A stretch of DNA of 64,000 nt. It comes from Halorarum halophilum (GTDB lineage: Archaea > Halobacteriota > Halobacteria > Halobacteriales > Haloferacaceae). Positions 54,155-63,055 of this stretch are shown here, piece after piece (the stretch's first letter is position 1; each line of letters starts with the position of its first letter). Position numbers and translations under genes: made by a program. The stretch spans positions 1,860,001 through 1,924,000 of the forward strand of contig NZ_CP058529.1 in the NCBI RefSeq assembly GCF_013401515.1, in the 5' to 3' direction. The notes below the pieces were generated by a model that was not told the DNA's origin, made no database searches, and saw nothing but the letters and a program-made list of their open reading frames with translations.

Positions 54155-54838
54155 CTACGGGAGCCCCACGCTCGTGTACCGCTTGTAGAGGTAGTAGCCG
54201 AGGTACGGGAGGCTGAACAGGACGGTGACGACGCTGACGTACGCGAGCGTGAACTGCATCGTCGGGTTCGGATCCCACCCAGCGTCGCTCTCGCGAACGT
54301 ACTCGGCGTCCTTGTACACGCCGACGGGAAGGAGGAGGGCGAACCCGGTCGCGAGGGGGAACAGGCCGAACGTGCTCGTCGCCGATGCGAGCGCGCCGAC
54401 GACGACCGGGACGACGAGTCCGCCCACCGCGAGCAACCACCAACGACCGTCCCCCGCGTCGTCGCGGACGACCTCCTGTCGCTTGTAGAGGTAGTGGAGC
54501 ACCGTCAGCCCCGAGAACAGGAAGCCGAGTACGACGTACAGGCCGGGGTTCGGCGTCCAGTCGAGTTCGTGCTCGCCGAGTTCCTTCGCGTCGAAGTAGA
54601 GCAGCACCGGGACGGCGACCGCGAGCAGCAGTCCCAGGGGAATACTCAACAGCCACACGGCCGCGACGCCGTACGCCAGTTCCACCTCGGCCAGCGAGAG
54701 CACCGCCATCCCCGCGCTCACCAGCAGGAACAGGACCGGGATGCCGAGAAGCAGTCCCTCCAGCACGTCGTACGAGCGGGACTGGACGTCCCGAGTGGTC
54801 AACGCGACGCCGCCGTCGGTTCGTGTCGTATCTGCCAT
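54155..54838 (-). CDS. Membrane protein with internal duplication
   Basis: A 227-residue protein with about six hydrophobic segments in two similar halves. Each half has a charged segment followed by a helix and a LYKR end: FDAKELGEHELDWTPNP ... LHYLYKRQE in the first and YKDAEYVRESDAGWDPNP ... YYLYKRY in the second. The Trp-x-Pro-Asn-Pro motif recurs at equivalent places. This indicates duplication of a three-helix unit. Function is unknown; it stands with the small membrane-protein gene. Confidence 0.75.
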   Translation of the reverse strand: MADTTRTDGGVALTTRDVQSRSYDVLEGLLLGIPVLFLLVSAGMAVLSLAEVELAYGVAAVWLLSIPLGLLLAVAVPVLLYFDAKELGEHELDWTPNPGLYVVLGFLFSGLTVLHYLYKRQEVVRDDAGDGRWWLLAVGGLVVPVVVGALASATSTFGLFPLATGFALLLPVGVYKDAEYVRESDAGWDPNPTMQFTLAYVSVVTVLFSLPYLGYYLYKRYTSVGLP

Positions 54839-55053
54839 CAGGTTCCGTCTCCCAGTTCGTTACTTGAAACCGGGGACCGAGTTATCATGGCAGATAAACT
54901 GGACGATCGAAGGAGGGTTCCCGGTCCACCGCCCGGAGATCGGCTTTCCTCGCGGCCTCCGATGCCGCTCCCGGTCGCACACGGTCACGGCACCCGGTAC
55001 CGCTCGCGGCCACATCCGCCCCAATTTATGACGAAGGCGGGACACCGCCACGC

Positions 55054-56109
55054 ATGAACCGAACCATCGGCGAACGCGCCCTCGCCGACACGCCCTTCGA
55101 CGCGGCGGACGCCCGCGAGGCGCTCACGGACATGGTGCGAACCCGGCGCTTCGACGAGCGGGCGCTCGCGCTCCAGCGGCGGGGCTGGATGAGCGGCTAC
55201 CCACCGTTCAAGGGGCAGGAGGCCGCGCAAGTCGGCGCCGCCCACGCGATGCGGGAGGACGACTGGCTGTTCCTCACCTACCGCTCGAACGCCCTCCAGA
55301 TCGCCCGCGGGGTGCCGATGAGCGACATCCTGCTGTTCCGCCGGGGGTTCCCGGAGTACCACTCCGACCACGACGTGCCGGTGTTCCCGCAGGCGGTCCC
55401 CATCGCCTCGCAGATCCCCCACGCGGTGGGCGCCGGGATGGCGGCGAACTACGGGGGCGAGGACTACGCCTCCCTCGTCTGCTTCGGCGACGGCGCCACC
55501 TCCGAGGGCGACTTCCACGAGGGGCTCAACTTCGCGGGCGTGTTCGACGCGCCGACGGTGTTCTTCTGCGAGAACAACGACTGGGCCATCTCGCTACCTC
55601 GGAAGAAGCAGACCGCCAGCGAGTCGATCGCCGTGAAGGCGGAGGCGTACGGATTCGAGGGCGTACAGGTGGACGGGAACGACCCCCTCGCGGTCCGCGA
55701 GACGGTCCAGGAGGCGTTCGAGTCCGCCCGCCGGGGGGACCCGGTGCTGGTCGAGGCGCTCACGTACCGCGCCGGCGCCCACACGACCGCCGACGACCCA
55801 TCGGCCTACCGGGAGGAGAACCCGGACCTCCCCGAGTGGCGCAAGCGCGATCCGCTCGAACGGTTCGCCGAGTGGTGCGAGGCGCAGGGGATCGTCGACC
55901 AGGAGTTCGTCGAGGACGCGGTCGACGCCGCGAACGAGGAGCTCTCGGACGCGGTCGACCTGGCCGAGTCGGTGCCGCGTCCGGAGCCGGAGGAGGTGTT
56001 CGACGAGGCGTACGCGGAGCTCCCGCCGGACATCGAGAAACAGCGGGCGGAACTACGGCGCTTCGTCGACGAGCACGACGACCACGACGTGTACGAACTC
56101 GACCGATAA
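55054..56109 (+). CDS. Thiamine pyrophosphate-dependent dehydrogenase E1 alpha subunit
   Basis: A 351-residue E1-alpha of the pyruvate/branched-chain 2-oxoacid dehydrogenase type. The TPP motif runs from GDG (residues 145-147) to NN (174-175) in FGDGATSEGDFHEG and FFCENNDWAIS. The YPPFKGQEAAQVGAAHAM segment and HTTADDPSAYR loop are also conserved. An E1-beta subunit, E2 or E3 gene should accompany it but none is adjacent, so it is an orphan here and must use a distant partner or have another role. The substrate is undefined. Confidence 0.88.
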   Translation: MNRTIGERALADTPFDAADAREALTDMVRTRRFDERALALQRRGWMSGYPPFKGQEAAQVGAAHAMREDDWLFLTYRSNALQIARGVPMSDILLFRRGFPEYHSDHDVPVFPQAVPIASQIPHAVGAGMAANYGGEDYASLVCFGDGATSEGDFHEGLNFAGVFDAPTVFFCENNDWAISLPRKKQTASESIAVKAEAYGFEGVQVDGNDPLAVRETVQEAFESARRGDPVLVEALTYRAGAHTTADDPSAYREENPDLPEWRKRDPLERFAEWCEAQGIVDQEFVEDAVDAANEELSDAVDLAESVPRPEPEEVFDEAYAELPPDIEKQRAELRRFVDEHDDHDVYELDR

Positions 56110-56171
56110 ACCGGATCTGGCTCTGGGGGTGGAACCCCGGTCGGCCGCTTCTCCCGCCGGTCAGCGGCTCC

Positions 56172-56405
56172 TCACTCGTCCATCGAGACGTACGTCCGCG
56201 TGTCTGTGACGCCCGGGAGGCTCTGCACGTCGCTCGCGACGGCGTCGAGGAGCTGGTACACCTCCTCGGCGGTGACCTCGGCGATGACGTCGTACTCCCC
56301 GGCGACGACGTGGGCCTCCGACACCCCCTCCAGCCCCCGGATCTGCTCGGCGACGTTCCCGGCCTCGCCCGCCCCGGCCTTCACCATCACGAACGCGTGG
56401 ACCAT
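56172..56405 (-). CDS. Stand-alone AsnC/Lrp ligand-binding (RAM) domain protein
   Basis: A 77-residue protein consisting only of the Lrp/AsnC C-terminal RAM fold: MVHAFVMVKAGAGEA at the start, LEGVSEAHVVAGEYDVIAEV in the middle and GVTDTRTYVSMDE at the end. It has no DNA-binding half. Such domains usually bind an amino acid or small effector. It is a paralogue of the protein encoded just after trkA and is divergent from trkA by 82 bases. Confidence 0.88.
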   Translation of the reverse strand: MVHAFVMVKAGAGEAGNVAEQIRGLEGVSEAHVVAGEYDVIAEVTAEEVYQLLDAVASDVQSLPGVTDTRTYVSMDE

Positions 56406-56487
56406 GGTGTGGCATCGATTGACACGGCTAAAAACCTTCCCCCGGCACGGGGGTACAGTTATCCCTTGCGACGTCATACCACGCCCC

Positions 56488-57186
56488 ATGCGATTCATCG
56501 TCATCGGTTCCGGGCGGGTGGGTCTACGAACCGCGCGGGTGCTTCGGGAGGAGGGCCACGACGTCGTCATCGTCGAGCGCGACACCGACCGGGCGGAGCG
56601 GGCCCGCAGCGACGGCTTCGAGGTGTTCGAGGGGGACGGGTCGCACGAGAACACGCTGATCGAGGCCGGCGTCGACGCCGCGGACGCGGTGGGGGCGCTC
56701 ACCGGCGACCTGAACTCGAACTTCGCGGCCTGCATGATCGCCAAGCACCACGGCTGCCGGACCGTGATGCGCATCGACGAGGACTACCGCGAGGAGATCT
56801 ACCAGAAGTACGCCGACGAGGTCGACGAGATCATCTACCCCGAGCGCCTGGGCGCCATCGGCGCCAAGAACGCCCTGCTGGGCGGGAACATCCAGGCGAT
56901 CGCCGACATCGCCGAGCACCTGCAGGTGCTGTTGATCACCGTCACGAACGCCTCGCCGATGCAGGGCTACACCCTGAGCGAGGTCGCGCTCCCGTCGGAG
57001 GCCCGGATCCTCGCGTTCGGCAAGGAGGACCAGCCGATGGGTATCCCGCTCGCCGACGATTCGCTGGAGGAGGGCGACCGCCTCGCCGTCCTCGCCGACT
57101 TCGACGTGCTCGACGACGTGCGCCAGCTGCTCGTCGGCAACGGGGGGAACGACGCCGTGGCCGCGCCCGCGGGGGGTGACCAGTGA
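56488..57186 (+). CDS. trkA: TrkA family potassium uptake regulatory protein
   Basis: A 232-residue cytoplasmic gating subunit of a Trk-type K+ transporter. The N-terminal RCK_N domain has the NAD-binding GSGRVG (residues 7-12) and VIVERDTDRAERA with the acidic end of strand two. TrkA_C follows from about residue 140 (GYTLSEVALPSEARILAF, LEEGDRLAVLAD). No TrkH membrane pore gene is adjacent. Its stop overlaps the next gene by four bases, coupling it to a RAM-domain protein. Confidence 0.92.
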   Translation: MRFIVIGSGRVGLRTARVLREEGHDVVIVERDTDRAERARSDGFEVFEGDGSHENTLIEAGVDAADAVGALTGDLNSNFAACMIAKHHGCRTVMRIDEDYREEIYQKYADEVDEIIYPERLGAIGAKNALLGGNIQAIADIAEHLQVLLITVTNASPMQGYTLSEVALPSEARILAFGKEDQPMGIPLADDSLEEGDRLAVLADFDVLDDVRQLLVGNGGNDAVAAPAGGDQ

Positions 57187-57416
57187 CCGTCACCGCCTAC
57201 GTCATGGTGAAGGCGAACACCGGCGACGCCGACCGCGTGAAGGAGGAGATCGAGGCCATCGAGGGCGTCGAGGAGGCGCACATCGTCGCCGGCGACGTGG
57301 ACTTCGTCGCCCGGGTGCGCGTGGACGGTCCGAAGGAGGTGAAGGCGGTCACCGCCGACGGCGTGCTGAACATCGAGGGCGTCGAGGACACGAAGACGTA
57401 CATCGCGATGAACTGA
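57183..57416 (+). CDS. Stand-alone AsnC/Lrp RAM domain protein coupled to TrkA
   Basis: A 77-residue RAM-only protein starting at GTG 57183, overlapping the trkA stop by four bases. It has MVKANTGDADRVKEEIEAIE, then VEEAHIVAGDVDFVARV and the EDTKTYIAMN end, closely similar to the divergent RAM protein upstream of trkA. Co-translation suggests a metabolite-sensing partner of the potassium system, which is inference. Confidence 0.88.
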   Translation: MTVTAYVMVKANTGDADRVKEEIEAIEGVEEAHIVAGDVDFVARVRVDGPKEVKAVTADGVLNIEGVEDTKTYIAMN

Positions 57417-57480
57417 GTCGGCCAGTTTTTCGCGTCGACGCCGCTGTTCTCCCTTCTCACAACGGACGCGCGCTTCGAAC

Positions 57481-58002
57481 TCAGGCGTCGTCGCCGCCCG
57501 CACCGCCGGCGGCCCGCGCCCGGTCGATGAGCCCCGTCACCGGTTCTCCGTACTCGTAGCCCGGAATGACGCCCTGGACGTACGTCCCCTCGACGTAGTC
57601 CACGACCGCGGCCGCGTCGTCGACGCCGCGGCGCTCGTTGATGTCAGCGAACGACGCCTCGACGACCGCCTCGTCGCCCTCGCGGGAGACTGCCGGGTCG
57701 AGGTCGTGGCCCGCGCTGGTCACGTCGCCGATCGCGGCGATCCGGCGCTCGAACGTCTCGTACCACCCATCGACGACCACGTCGTCGACGTGCTCCTCGG
57801 CGACGGCGTCGATGGTGGGCACCCGAACCGTCACGTCGAACTCGAGGCGCCCGTCGTCGCGCTCCGCGACGGCGACGCCGGCGTCGAAGGGCGTACTGGT
57901 GTCGGGGAACCCGACATCGGTGTCGCCCGCGTCGTCGGGGTCGTCGGCGAACGCGTCGTGGTCCCGGAGGGCGCGGCGGACGCGCCCGGGAAGCTCGCTC
58001 AT
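57481..58002 (-). CDS. Conserved haloarchaeal protein (DUF5813-like)
   Basis: A 173-residue acidic protein. The N-terminus PGRVRRALRDHDAF and core LEFDVTVRVPTIDAVAEEHVD, followed by GWYETFERR, match a haloarchaeal family I recall as DUF5813, not checked. A C-terminal segment EGTYVQGVIPGYEYGEPV is conserved in character. ATG 58002 starts MSELPGRV; the upstream extension has no conserved features. Function unknown. Confidence 0.75.
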   Translation of the reverse strand: MSELPGRVRRALRDHDAFADDPDDAGDTDVGFPDTSTPFDAGVAVAERDDGRLEFDVTVRVPTIDAVAEEHVDDVVVDGWYETFERRIAAIGDVTSAGHDLDPAVSREGDEAVVEASFADINERRGVDDAAAVVDYVEGTYVQGVIPGYEYGEPVTGLIDRARAAGGAGGDDA

Positions 58003-58621
58003 GGGAGTGTGGAGGTGGCGGTTCCGGTTAAGCGCCGCGCTCTTTGGTTTCCCTCGCTGATCGTTTTTCTCGGTTTCTGGGCGAACTGTTGCCGTTCCTC
58101 GATGGGCTAGCATACTCACAGTTCCTCGGTCGGCGAGCAAGACCACTACCCCAAGCGTCACGAGACACCACCGGCCTCCCTTACCTCGGAGCACGCTCCT
58201 CGGAAGTCACACTCGCTGACGCTCGCGTGACCAGCCGATTCGCTCTCAGTCGGCGCTTCACGAGACTCACTTCGTTCGACTCGTGTGGTCTCGTTCGCTC
58301 TCTACGGTCCCTCACGAGACCGCCACGAGGGCGCGCCGGCTCGCTTCATCCCTCGCGCGCGTCTGCTCGCCTTCGGCTCGCAGTCACGCGCGCCAACCGC
58401 CAGATTTCGCCAGAATGCTGGGCCGATTGCAATGCAAATCCGAAAGCGGCCGGAGCGAACGTGCGCCGCATGCCGCACGAGCGCGGCCGGTGGGGGCTTT
58501 CGAGGCCATCCCCTCGGCATCGTCCCCAAAGCTAATCCTACGAAACGAAGTCGCGTCACCGTCCACGGCAGAGAACGCCGATTGACAGGGGTCTTTCCCG
58601 CCCACACACGAACGGACGCCA
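58003..58621. other. 619-base interval rich in short inverted repeats
   Basis: No gene is evident. The stretch 58190-58400 consists of repeated palindromic pieces built on TCG and CGA, for example GGTCTCG (58287-58293) with CGAGACC (58315-58321) and CACTTCGTTCG-like units, a style common in haloarchaeal intergenic DNA. The right end holds the promoter of the ATP-grasp gene. Confidence 0.4.
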
Positions 58622-59860
58622 ATGGCCGACACCTTCCACGACACGGCGGACCTCCTCGACGCCCTCGAATCAGCGTCGTTCGACCGACCGCCCGCCCTCG
58701 TCGCGAACGCGCACATCACCGGCGTGAGCGTCGCCCGCGCGCTCGACGCCCACGACGTACCGGTAATCGCCCTCGACCGCAACGAGAACGGGGTCGCCTG
58801 GCCCTCCGACGCCATCGACTTCGCCGGGGAGGTGACCTACCCCCTCGACGACGCCGACGGCTTCCGTGCCGACGTGGAGGACGTCGTCGCGGCCGCCGGA
58901 ACCGACTGCGTCGCGTTCGCCTGCATGGACGAGTGGGTCCGCGGCTTCGCGGAGACCGAACCCGAGGGCGTCCGGCTCCCCTTCTCCGATCTGGAGGGTA
59001 TCGAGCGCGTGCTCGACAAGGACAACCTCTACCGGCTCTGCGAGGAGCTCGGCGTCCCGTACCCCGAGACGTACCGGCTCTCGGAGACGCCCGCCGACGA
59101 GGTCGTCGAGGCGCTCGGCTTCCCGCTCGTCATCAAGCCCGCGCACAAGCGGAAGTTCGAGGAGGCGTTCGGGACCAACGTCATCGAGGTCGACGACCGC
59201 GAGTCGTTCGACGAGACCATCGCGGCCGCGGCGGACGCCGGCGCGAACGTCCTCGTCCAGGAGAAGGTTCCCGTGAAGACCGGCGCGGACACGTCGCTCG
59301 CCTCCTACGTCCCGCCCTCGGGCACGGACGACGCCGTCTCCGTCGTCGGCAACGCGGCCGTGCGCTTCCCCCGCCAGTTCGGCACCTCGTGCATGGTGGA
59401 GACTGTCGACCGGCCCGCCGTCCGCGACCGGGCGCTCTCGGTGCTCGCGGAGACCGGCTACCACGGCATCAGCGAGTCGGAGTTCGTCTACGACGAGGAC
59501 CGGGAGGAGTACGTCCTGCTCGACATCAACACCCGCCCCTGGAAGTGGATCTCCATGCCCGTCCGGGCGGGCGCGAACCTCCCGATGGCCGCCTACGCGG
59601 CCGTGACCGACGCCGAGTACGGGGTCGACGACGTCGGCGAGGGGCGCTGGGTGTACCTCCGCGACTACCTCGAACTGTGCGCCACCGACCCGGCGTTCTG
59701 GGACGTGCTCTCGACCGAGGACTGGGCGAGTCTCGTCTCGGGGAGCTTCGAGGACGCGGGGGACCTCACGACCGGCGTGTACCGCCCCTCGGACCCGGAC
59801 CCGGCCGCCAGGCTGGTGGAGACGGAGTTCACCGACCGCGAGTACTACTGCTCCTGTTGA
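58622..59860 (+). CDS. ATP-grasp carboxylate-amine ligase
   Basis: A 412-residue ATP-grasp enzyme that would join a carboxylate to an amine. Order of features: pre-ATP-grasp Rossmann-like domain (about 20-110), LDKDNLYRLCEELGVPYPETY, the ATP-binding FPLVIKPAHKRKFE, VLVQEKVPVKTGADTSLASY, and the Mg-binding VLLDINTRPWKWIS with Glu/Asp/Asn ligands. Similar haloarchaeal proteins are annotated only as carboxylate-amine ligases. The C-terminal YYCSC ending is unusual. Substrate unknown. Confidence 0.88.
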   Translation: MADTFHDTADLLDALESASFDRPPALVANAHITGVSVARALDAHDVPVIALDRNENGVAWPSDAIDFAGEVTYPLDDADGFRADVEDVVAAAGTDCVAFACMDEWVRGFAETEPEGVRLPFSDLEGIERVLDKDNLYRLCEELGVPYPETYRLSETPADEVVEALGFPLVIKPAHKRKFEEAFGTNVIEVDDRESFDETIAAAADAGANVLVQEKVPVKTGADTSLASYVPPSGTDDAVSVVGNAAVRFPRQFGTSCMVETVDRPAVRDRALSVLAETGYHGISESEFVYDEDREEYVLLDINTRPWKWISMPVRAGANLPMAAYAAVTDAEYGVDDVGEGRWVYLRDYLELCATDPAFWDVLSTEDWASLVSGSFEDAGDLTTGVYRPSDPDPAARLVETEFTDREYYCSC

Positions 59861-59908
59861 GGGGCCTCGGCTCGGACACGATCACGATGCGCCGGAGGCG
59901 GCGGCGGT

Positions 59909-61282
59909 TCAGTCGGAGACGTCCGCCCGCTCGGCCATCATCTCCGCGGCCTTGTCCGCCCACCCGCCCCACAGGAACCCGCCCGTGACCACCAGCGCCC
60001 ACCAGGCGTAGCTCAGCGCGATCCCGGCGTACACCCCGGGGAGTCCGTAGTCGAAGGTGATGCCGACCACGTAGGCGAAGCCGAGCATGAACAGGACCGT
60101 CCCGCTGAGCCGGGCGTAGAGGGGGGTCCGCGTGTCACCCGCGCCCCGGAGGCTGCCGGCGATGGGGGAGAACACGCCGAAGGAGAGCATCGAGACCCCG
60201 AAGACGCGGGTGAACGTGACGGCGTACTCGAGGGTTTCGGGGTCGCTCGTGAAGACCCGGGCGATCCTCCCGGCGCCGGCGAAGAGGACGACCCCGGCGA
60301 GCCCCAGCGTGAGGACGCTCAGCGCCGTGATGGCGACGCCGGAGAACCGCGCCTCCTCCGGCTTGCCCTCTCCGAGGGTCTGGCCGACGACGATGCTGGA
60401 GGCGGTGCTGTAGGAGCGATACAGCGGACCGCCGAGCTGCTGGTAGATCCGGCGGCCGATGTGGTAGGCCGCGTTGACCTCCGTCCCGAAGGTGAGCAAC
60501 AGGGCGTTGAACGGGAAGTTCGAGAGCGACGTGCTCATCCCCTCGGCGAAGGTGGGCAGGCTCACGGCCACCAGCTGGCGCGTGATCGTGAGATCCGTCG
60601 GCCGAGCGAGCGAGAGATCGGTCCGACGGTTCGCGATGGCGGCCGTCATGACGACGGCCTCGAACGTGCGACTGATCGCGTTCGCCAGCCCGACGCCGAC
60701 GATGCCGAGGTCCGGGAGCGGCCCCAGGCCGAGCCCGAGACCGACGGTCGAGAGGATGTTGATTCCGTTCGCGGTCCCGTTGACGAACATCGGCGTGCGC
60801 GTGTCGCCGGTCCCCTGCAGCGACCGGGCGCCGACGAGCCCGATGATGCGCATCGGCGCGGCCGCGAAGACGATCGCGAGGTAGCGGCCACCCATCCTGA
60901 CGACCTCCGATTCGGCGCCGAGGACCGCGATGAGCGGGGCTGCGAGCGTGAGCCCGGCGACGATCAGCGGGAGGCCGGCCAGGAACCCGATGAGGAGCGC
61001 CTGGGTGATCGCCTGGTCGCGCGCGGTGTCGGCGCCCCGCCCGGTGTCCTGGCTGGAGAGCGCGATCGCGCCGGTTCCGAGCCCGAGACCCATCCGCAGC
61101 GGGATTTGCGCGTAGAGGTCCGCGAGCCCGACCGCGGCGACGGCTGCCGGCGAGAAGAGACCGGTCACGACGACGTCGACCGTCCGCATCAGCGTGTTCA
61201 GCGTCTGCTGGACGGCGATCGGCCACGAGAGCGAGAACGTCCGCTGCCAGATGGCGAGCACGCGCTCCCGGCGATCGCCCAT
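59909..61282 (-). CDS. MATE family efflux transporter
   Basis: A 457-residue 12-helix exporter in two homologous halves. N-half marks are SWPIAVQQTLNTLMRTVDVVV and AAVGLADLY; C-half marks are GVFSPIAGSLRGAGDTRTPLY, the counterpart of ARSLQGTGDTRTPMF in the N-half. It is driven by Na+ or H+. The start is ATG 61282 (MGDRRERV); an upstream ATG at 61303 adds seven residues and cannot be excluded. Convergent with the ATP-grasp gene. Confidence 0.92.
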   Translation of the reverse strand: MGDRRERVLAIWQRTFSLSWPIAVQQTLNTLMRTVDVVVTGLFSPAAVAAVGLADLYAQIPLRMGLGLGTGAIALSSQDTGRGADTARDQAITQALLIGFLAGLPLIVAGLTLAAPLIAVLGAESEVVRMGGRYLAIVFAAAPMRIIGLVGARSLQGTGDTRTPMFVNGTANGINILSTVGLGLGLGPLPDLGIVGVGLANAISRTFEAVVMTAAIANRRTDLSLARPTDLTITRQLVAVSLPTFAEGMSTSLSNFPFNALLLTFGTEVNAAYHIGRRIYQQLGGPLYRSYSTASSIVVGQTLGEGKPEEARFSGVAITALSVLTLGLAGVVLFAGAGRIARVFTSDPETLEYAVTFTRVFGVSMLSFGVFSPIAGSLRGAGDTRTPLYARLSGTVLFMLGFAYVVGITFDYGLPGVYAGIALSYAWWALVVTGGFLWGGWADKAAEMMAERADVSD

Positions 61283-61417
61283 ACACCGTTCGAAAAGCGG
61301 CACCGTCCGATTGAGCGTATCGGTTCCAGTGACGCCCGGGGGGTTTCTAGACGAGGGCCATCGCTAGTTCGTCGAGCCTCCCGGCGTGTGCGGGCTCCAC
61401 GAAAGGGAAACCGTCCG

Positions 61418-62308
61418 TCAGAGCAGGTGGAGCGTCGCGGTCCAGAACCCCTCGAACGCGTCGTCGAGCGCCTCCTCCGGGTCGCCGGTCGCGTCGCTGC
61501 CGGCGGTGTGGTCCGCCAGGTCCCGGAGTTCGGTCAGCACCGTTCGCTCGCCGACCAGGATCAGCCGGTCCGCCTCCGCGCAGTCGAGCGCCTCACGACA
61601 GCGGTCGAGGTGCTCGTCGACCTGCTCCTGTCGGAGCCGCTCGAAGCGCGCCTGGGAGTAACCGCCCTTGTCGTGTTCGCTCATCACGTCGGTCGTGAAC
61701 CCCTCGTACTCCACCCGCTCGGCGTCCTCGTACACGCCGAGTGCGAACGTGTCCGACCGGGCGAGCGCGAACGCCAGCCGCCCCGTCGGCCGGAACCACG
61801 ACCGCTCGACGCGGAACCCGTCGCTCCACTCGCAGAACCGCTCGGGCGGGAGCGCCGGGTCGAGTGCGCACGAGACGACGCCGGCGTCGTCGCGGTAGAC
61901 CAGCGTCGGCGCCGCGCTGCGGGCCAGGGGCGCCCGCTCACCGAACTGGTCCCGAACTGCCTCGGGCACCTCGTCGCCGGTCACCATCGCCGAGAGCGCG
62001 CCCTCGGCGCCGGCCTCGACGCTCCGGAGCCGCCTGAGCACCGAGTCGAGCCGGGCGCCGCGGAGCTCCTCGGTGCCGCGGAACTCGGGGACGTCGTCGT
62101 CCGTCTCGGCGCGTTCGACCCTGTCCTCCAGCTCCTCGATCCGGTGTTCGAGCTCGTTGACGCGCTCCTCGGCGTCCTGACGTCGGTGAACGGCCTCGCG
62201 GCGTCGCTCCTCCTCCCCCTCCAGCCGTCCGCGGAGACTGTCGCGTTCGTCCTCCAGTTCCTCGACGCGCGCTTTCAGCCCGGCGCGCCCGAGGAGTCGG
62301 TCGAGCAT
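61418..62308 (-). CDS. Vms1/Ankzf1-type (VLRF1) peptidyl-tRNA hydrolase/release factor
   Basis: A 296-residue protein. Residues about 12-70 form a coiled coil (VEELEDERDSLRGRLEG, then NELEHRIEELEDRVER). The C-terminal domain resembles the eRF1-like VLRF1 fold and contains GGYSQARFER (Gly215, Gly216, Gln219), the motif equivalent to the GGQ loop of release factors, which in eukaryotic Vms1 frees peptides from stalled large-subunit tRNA. This suggests a ribosome rescue role in the archaeon; that is inference from the family. It is 36 bases from the DUF5802-like gene on the same strand. Confidence 0.85.
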   Translation of the reverse strand: MLDRLLGRAGLKARVEELEDERDSLRGRLEGEEERRREAVHRRQDAEERVNELEHRIEELEDRVERAETDDDVPEFRGTEELRGARLDSVLRRLRSVEAGAEGALSAMVTGDEVPEAVRDQFGERAPLARSAAPTLVYRDDAGVVSCALDPALPPERFCEWSDGFRVERSWFRPTGRLAFALARSDTFALGVYEDAERVEYEGFTTDVMSEHDKGGYSQARFERLRQEQVDEHLDRCREALDCAEADRLILVGERTVLTELRDLADHTAGSDATGDPEEALDDAFEGFWTATLHLL

Positions 62309-62344
62309 ACACGGGTGCGCGGCGCCGGCCGGGAAAAAGGTGCC

Positions 62345-62701
62345 TTACGCGCTCGACTCCCCGTCCCAGCCGGTGTACTGGAGCAGGTCGCTCGCGCGCT
62401 CCGCGTTCGCGAGGAACACTTCGCGACGGCCGGGGAGCTTCCCCTCGAGGTCGTCCGGCACCGCGTCCGCCGGAAGCGCGAGCGTTCCGGTGGGGACGTC
62501 GTCGTCGCCGACGACCGGATAGTGGCGCGTTCCGACCTTCATCACGAGCGGGTTGTCGAGGCGCTCCACGCCGTCCCCGGTGGCGTAGAGCTGTTCGTTG
62601 ACCCGCTCGTGGTCGTCGCGCCTGATAGCCGCCTCGTCCTCGCCCCGGGGCTGGACGTACAGGCTCCCGAGGTAGTATCCGCTTGAGAATCGTTCGAACA
62701 T
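62345..62701 (-). CDS. Conserved haloarchaeal protein (DUF5802-like)
   Basis: A 118-residue protein beginning MFERFSSGYYLGSLYVQP, a pattern I associate with the haloarchaeal DUF5802 family (not verified). It continues with YATGDGVERLDNPLVMKV and ends LLQYTGWDGESSA. It is upstream of the VLRF1 gene on the same strand with a 36-base gap, so both may be in one transcript. Function unknown. Confidence 0.75.
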   Translation of the reverse strand: MFERFSSGYYLGSLYVQPRGEDEAAIRRDDHERVNEQLYATGDGVERLDNPLVMKVGTRHYPVVGDDDVPTGTLALPADAVPDDLEGKLPGRREVFLANAERASDLLQYTGWDGESSA

Positions 62702-62926
62702 GCTGTCCGGTTGAGGGTAGTTGCCGAAGGTGTGTTAAGTGTTACCGCAAACCATTATATGGTCGTACAATCAGCGGGTCGCGTCCGGTGCCGCCGTCCG
62801 TCGATCTGCCGCGGTTTCCCGGGAACGAGTGGAACGCGTCGAAGCGACGGGAGTGCTCGTGTACGCGATCGCCTCATGCCCTGGTTACACACTGGCGTGG
62901 GGATTCAGAAATCCCGGTCGTGGTCC

Positions 62927-62950
62927 GTCTGACGTGCGTCAGACGCACGT
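62927..62950. promoter_or_regulatory. Two overlapping palindromes before the DUF7344-like gene
   Basis: GTCTGACGTGCGTCAGAC (62927-62944) is a perfect inverted repeat with eight-base arms. ACGTGCGTCAGACGCACGT (62932-62950) is a second perfect one with nine-base arms. They share 13 bases. They lie 106-129 bases before ATG 63056, and the gap 62702-63055 holds no other gene. Probably an operator. Confidence 0.5.
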
Positions 62951-63055
62951 CTCACGAAAAACTATGCTGTATGATACCTTGGCACAATTCGGTGTGTTTC
63001 CGAGACCGAACACGGGGCCCGAATCGCGGTCCCGGTTCCAAGGAGGGGCAAGACC

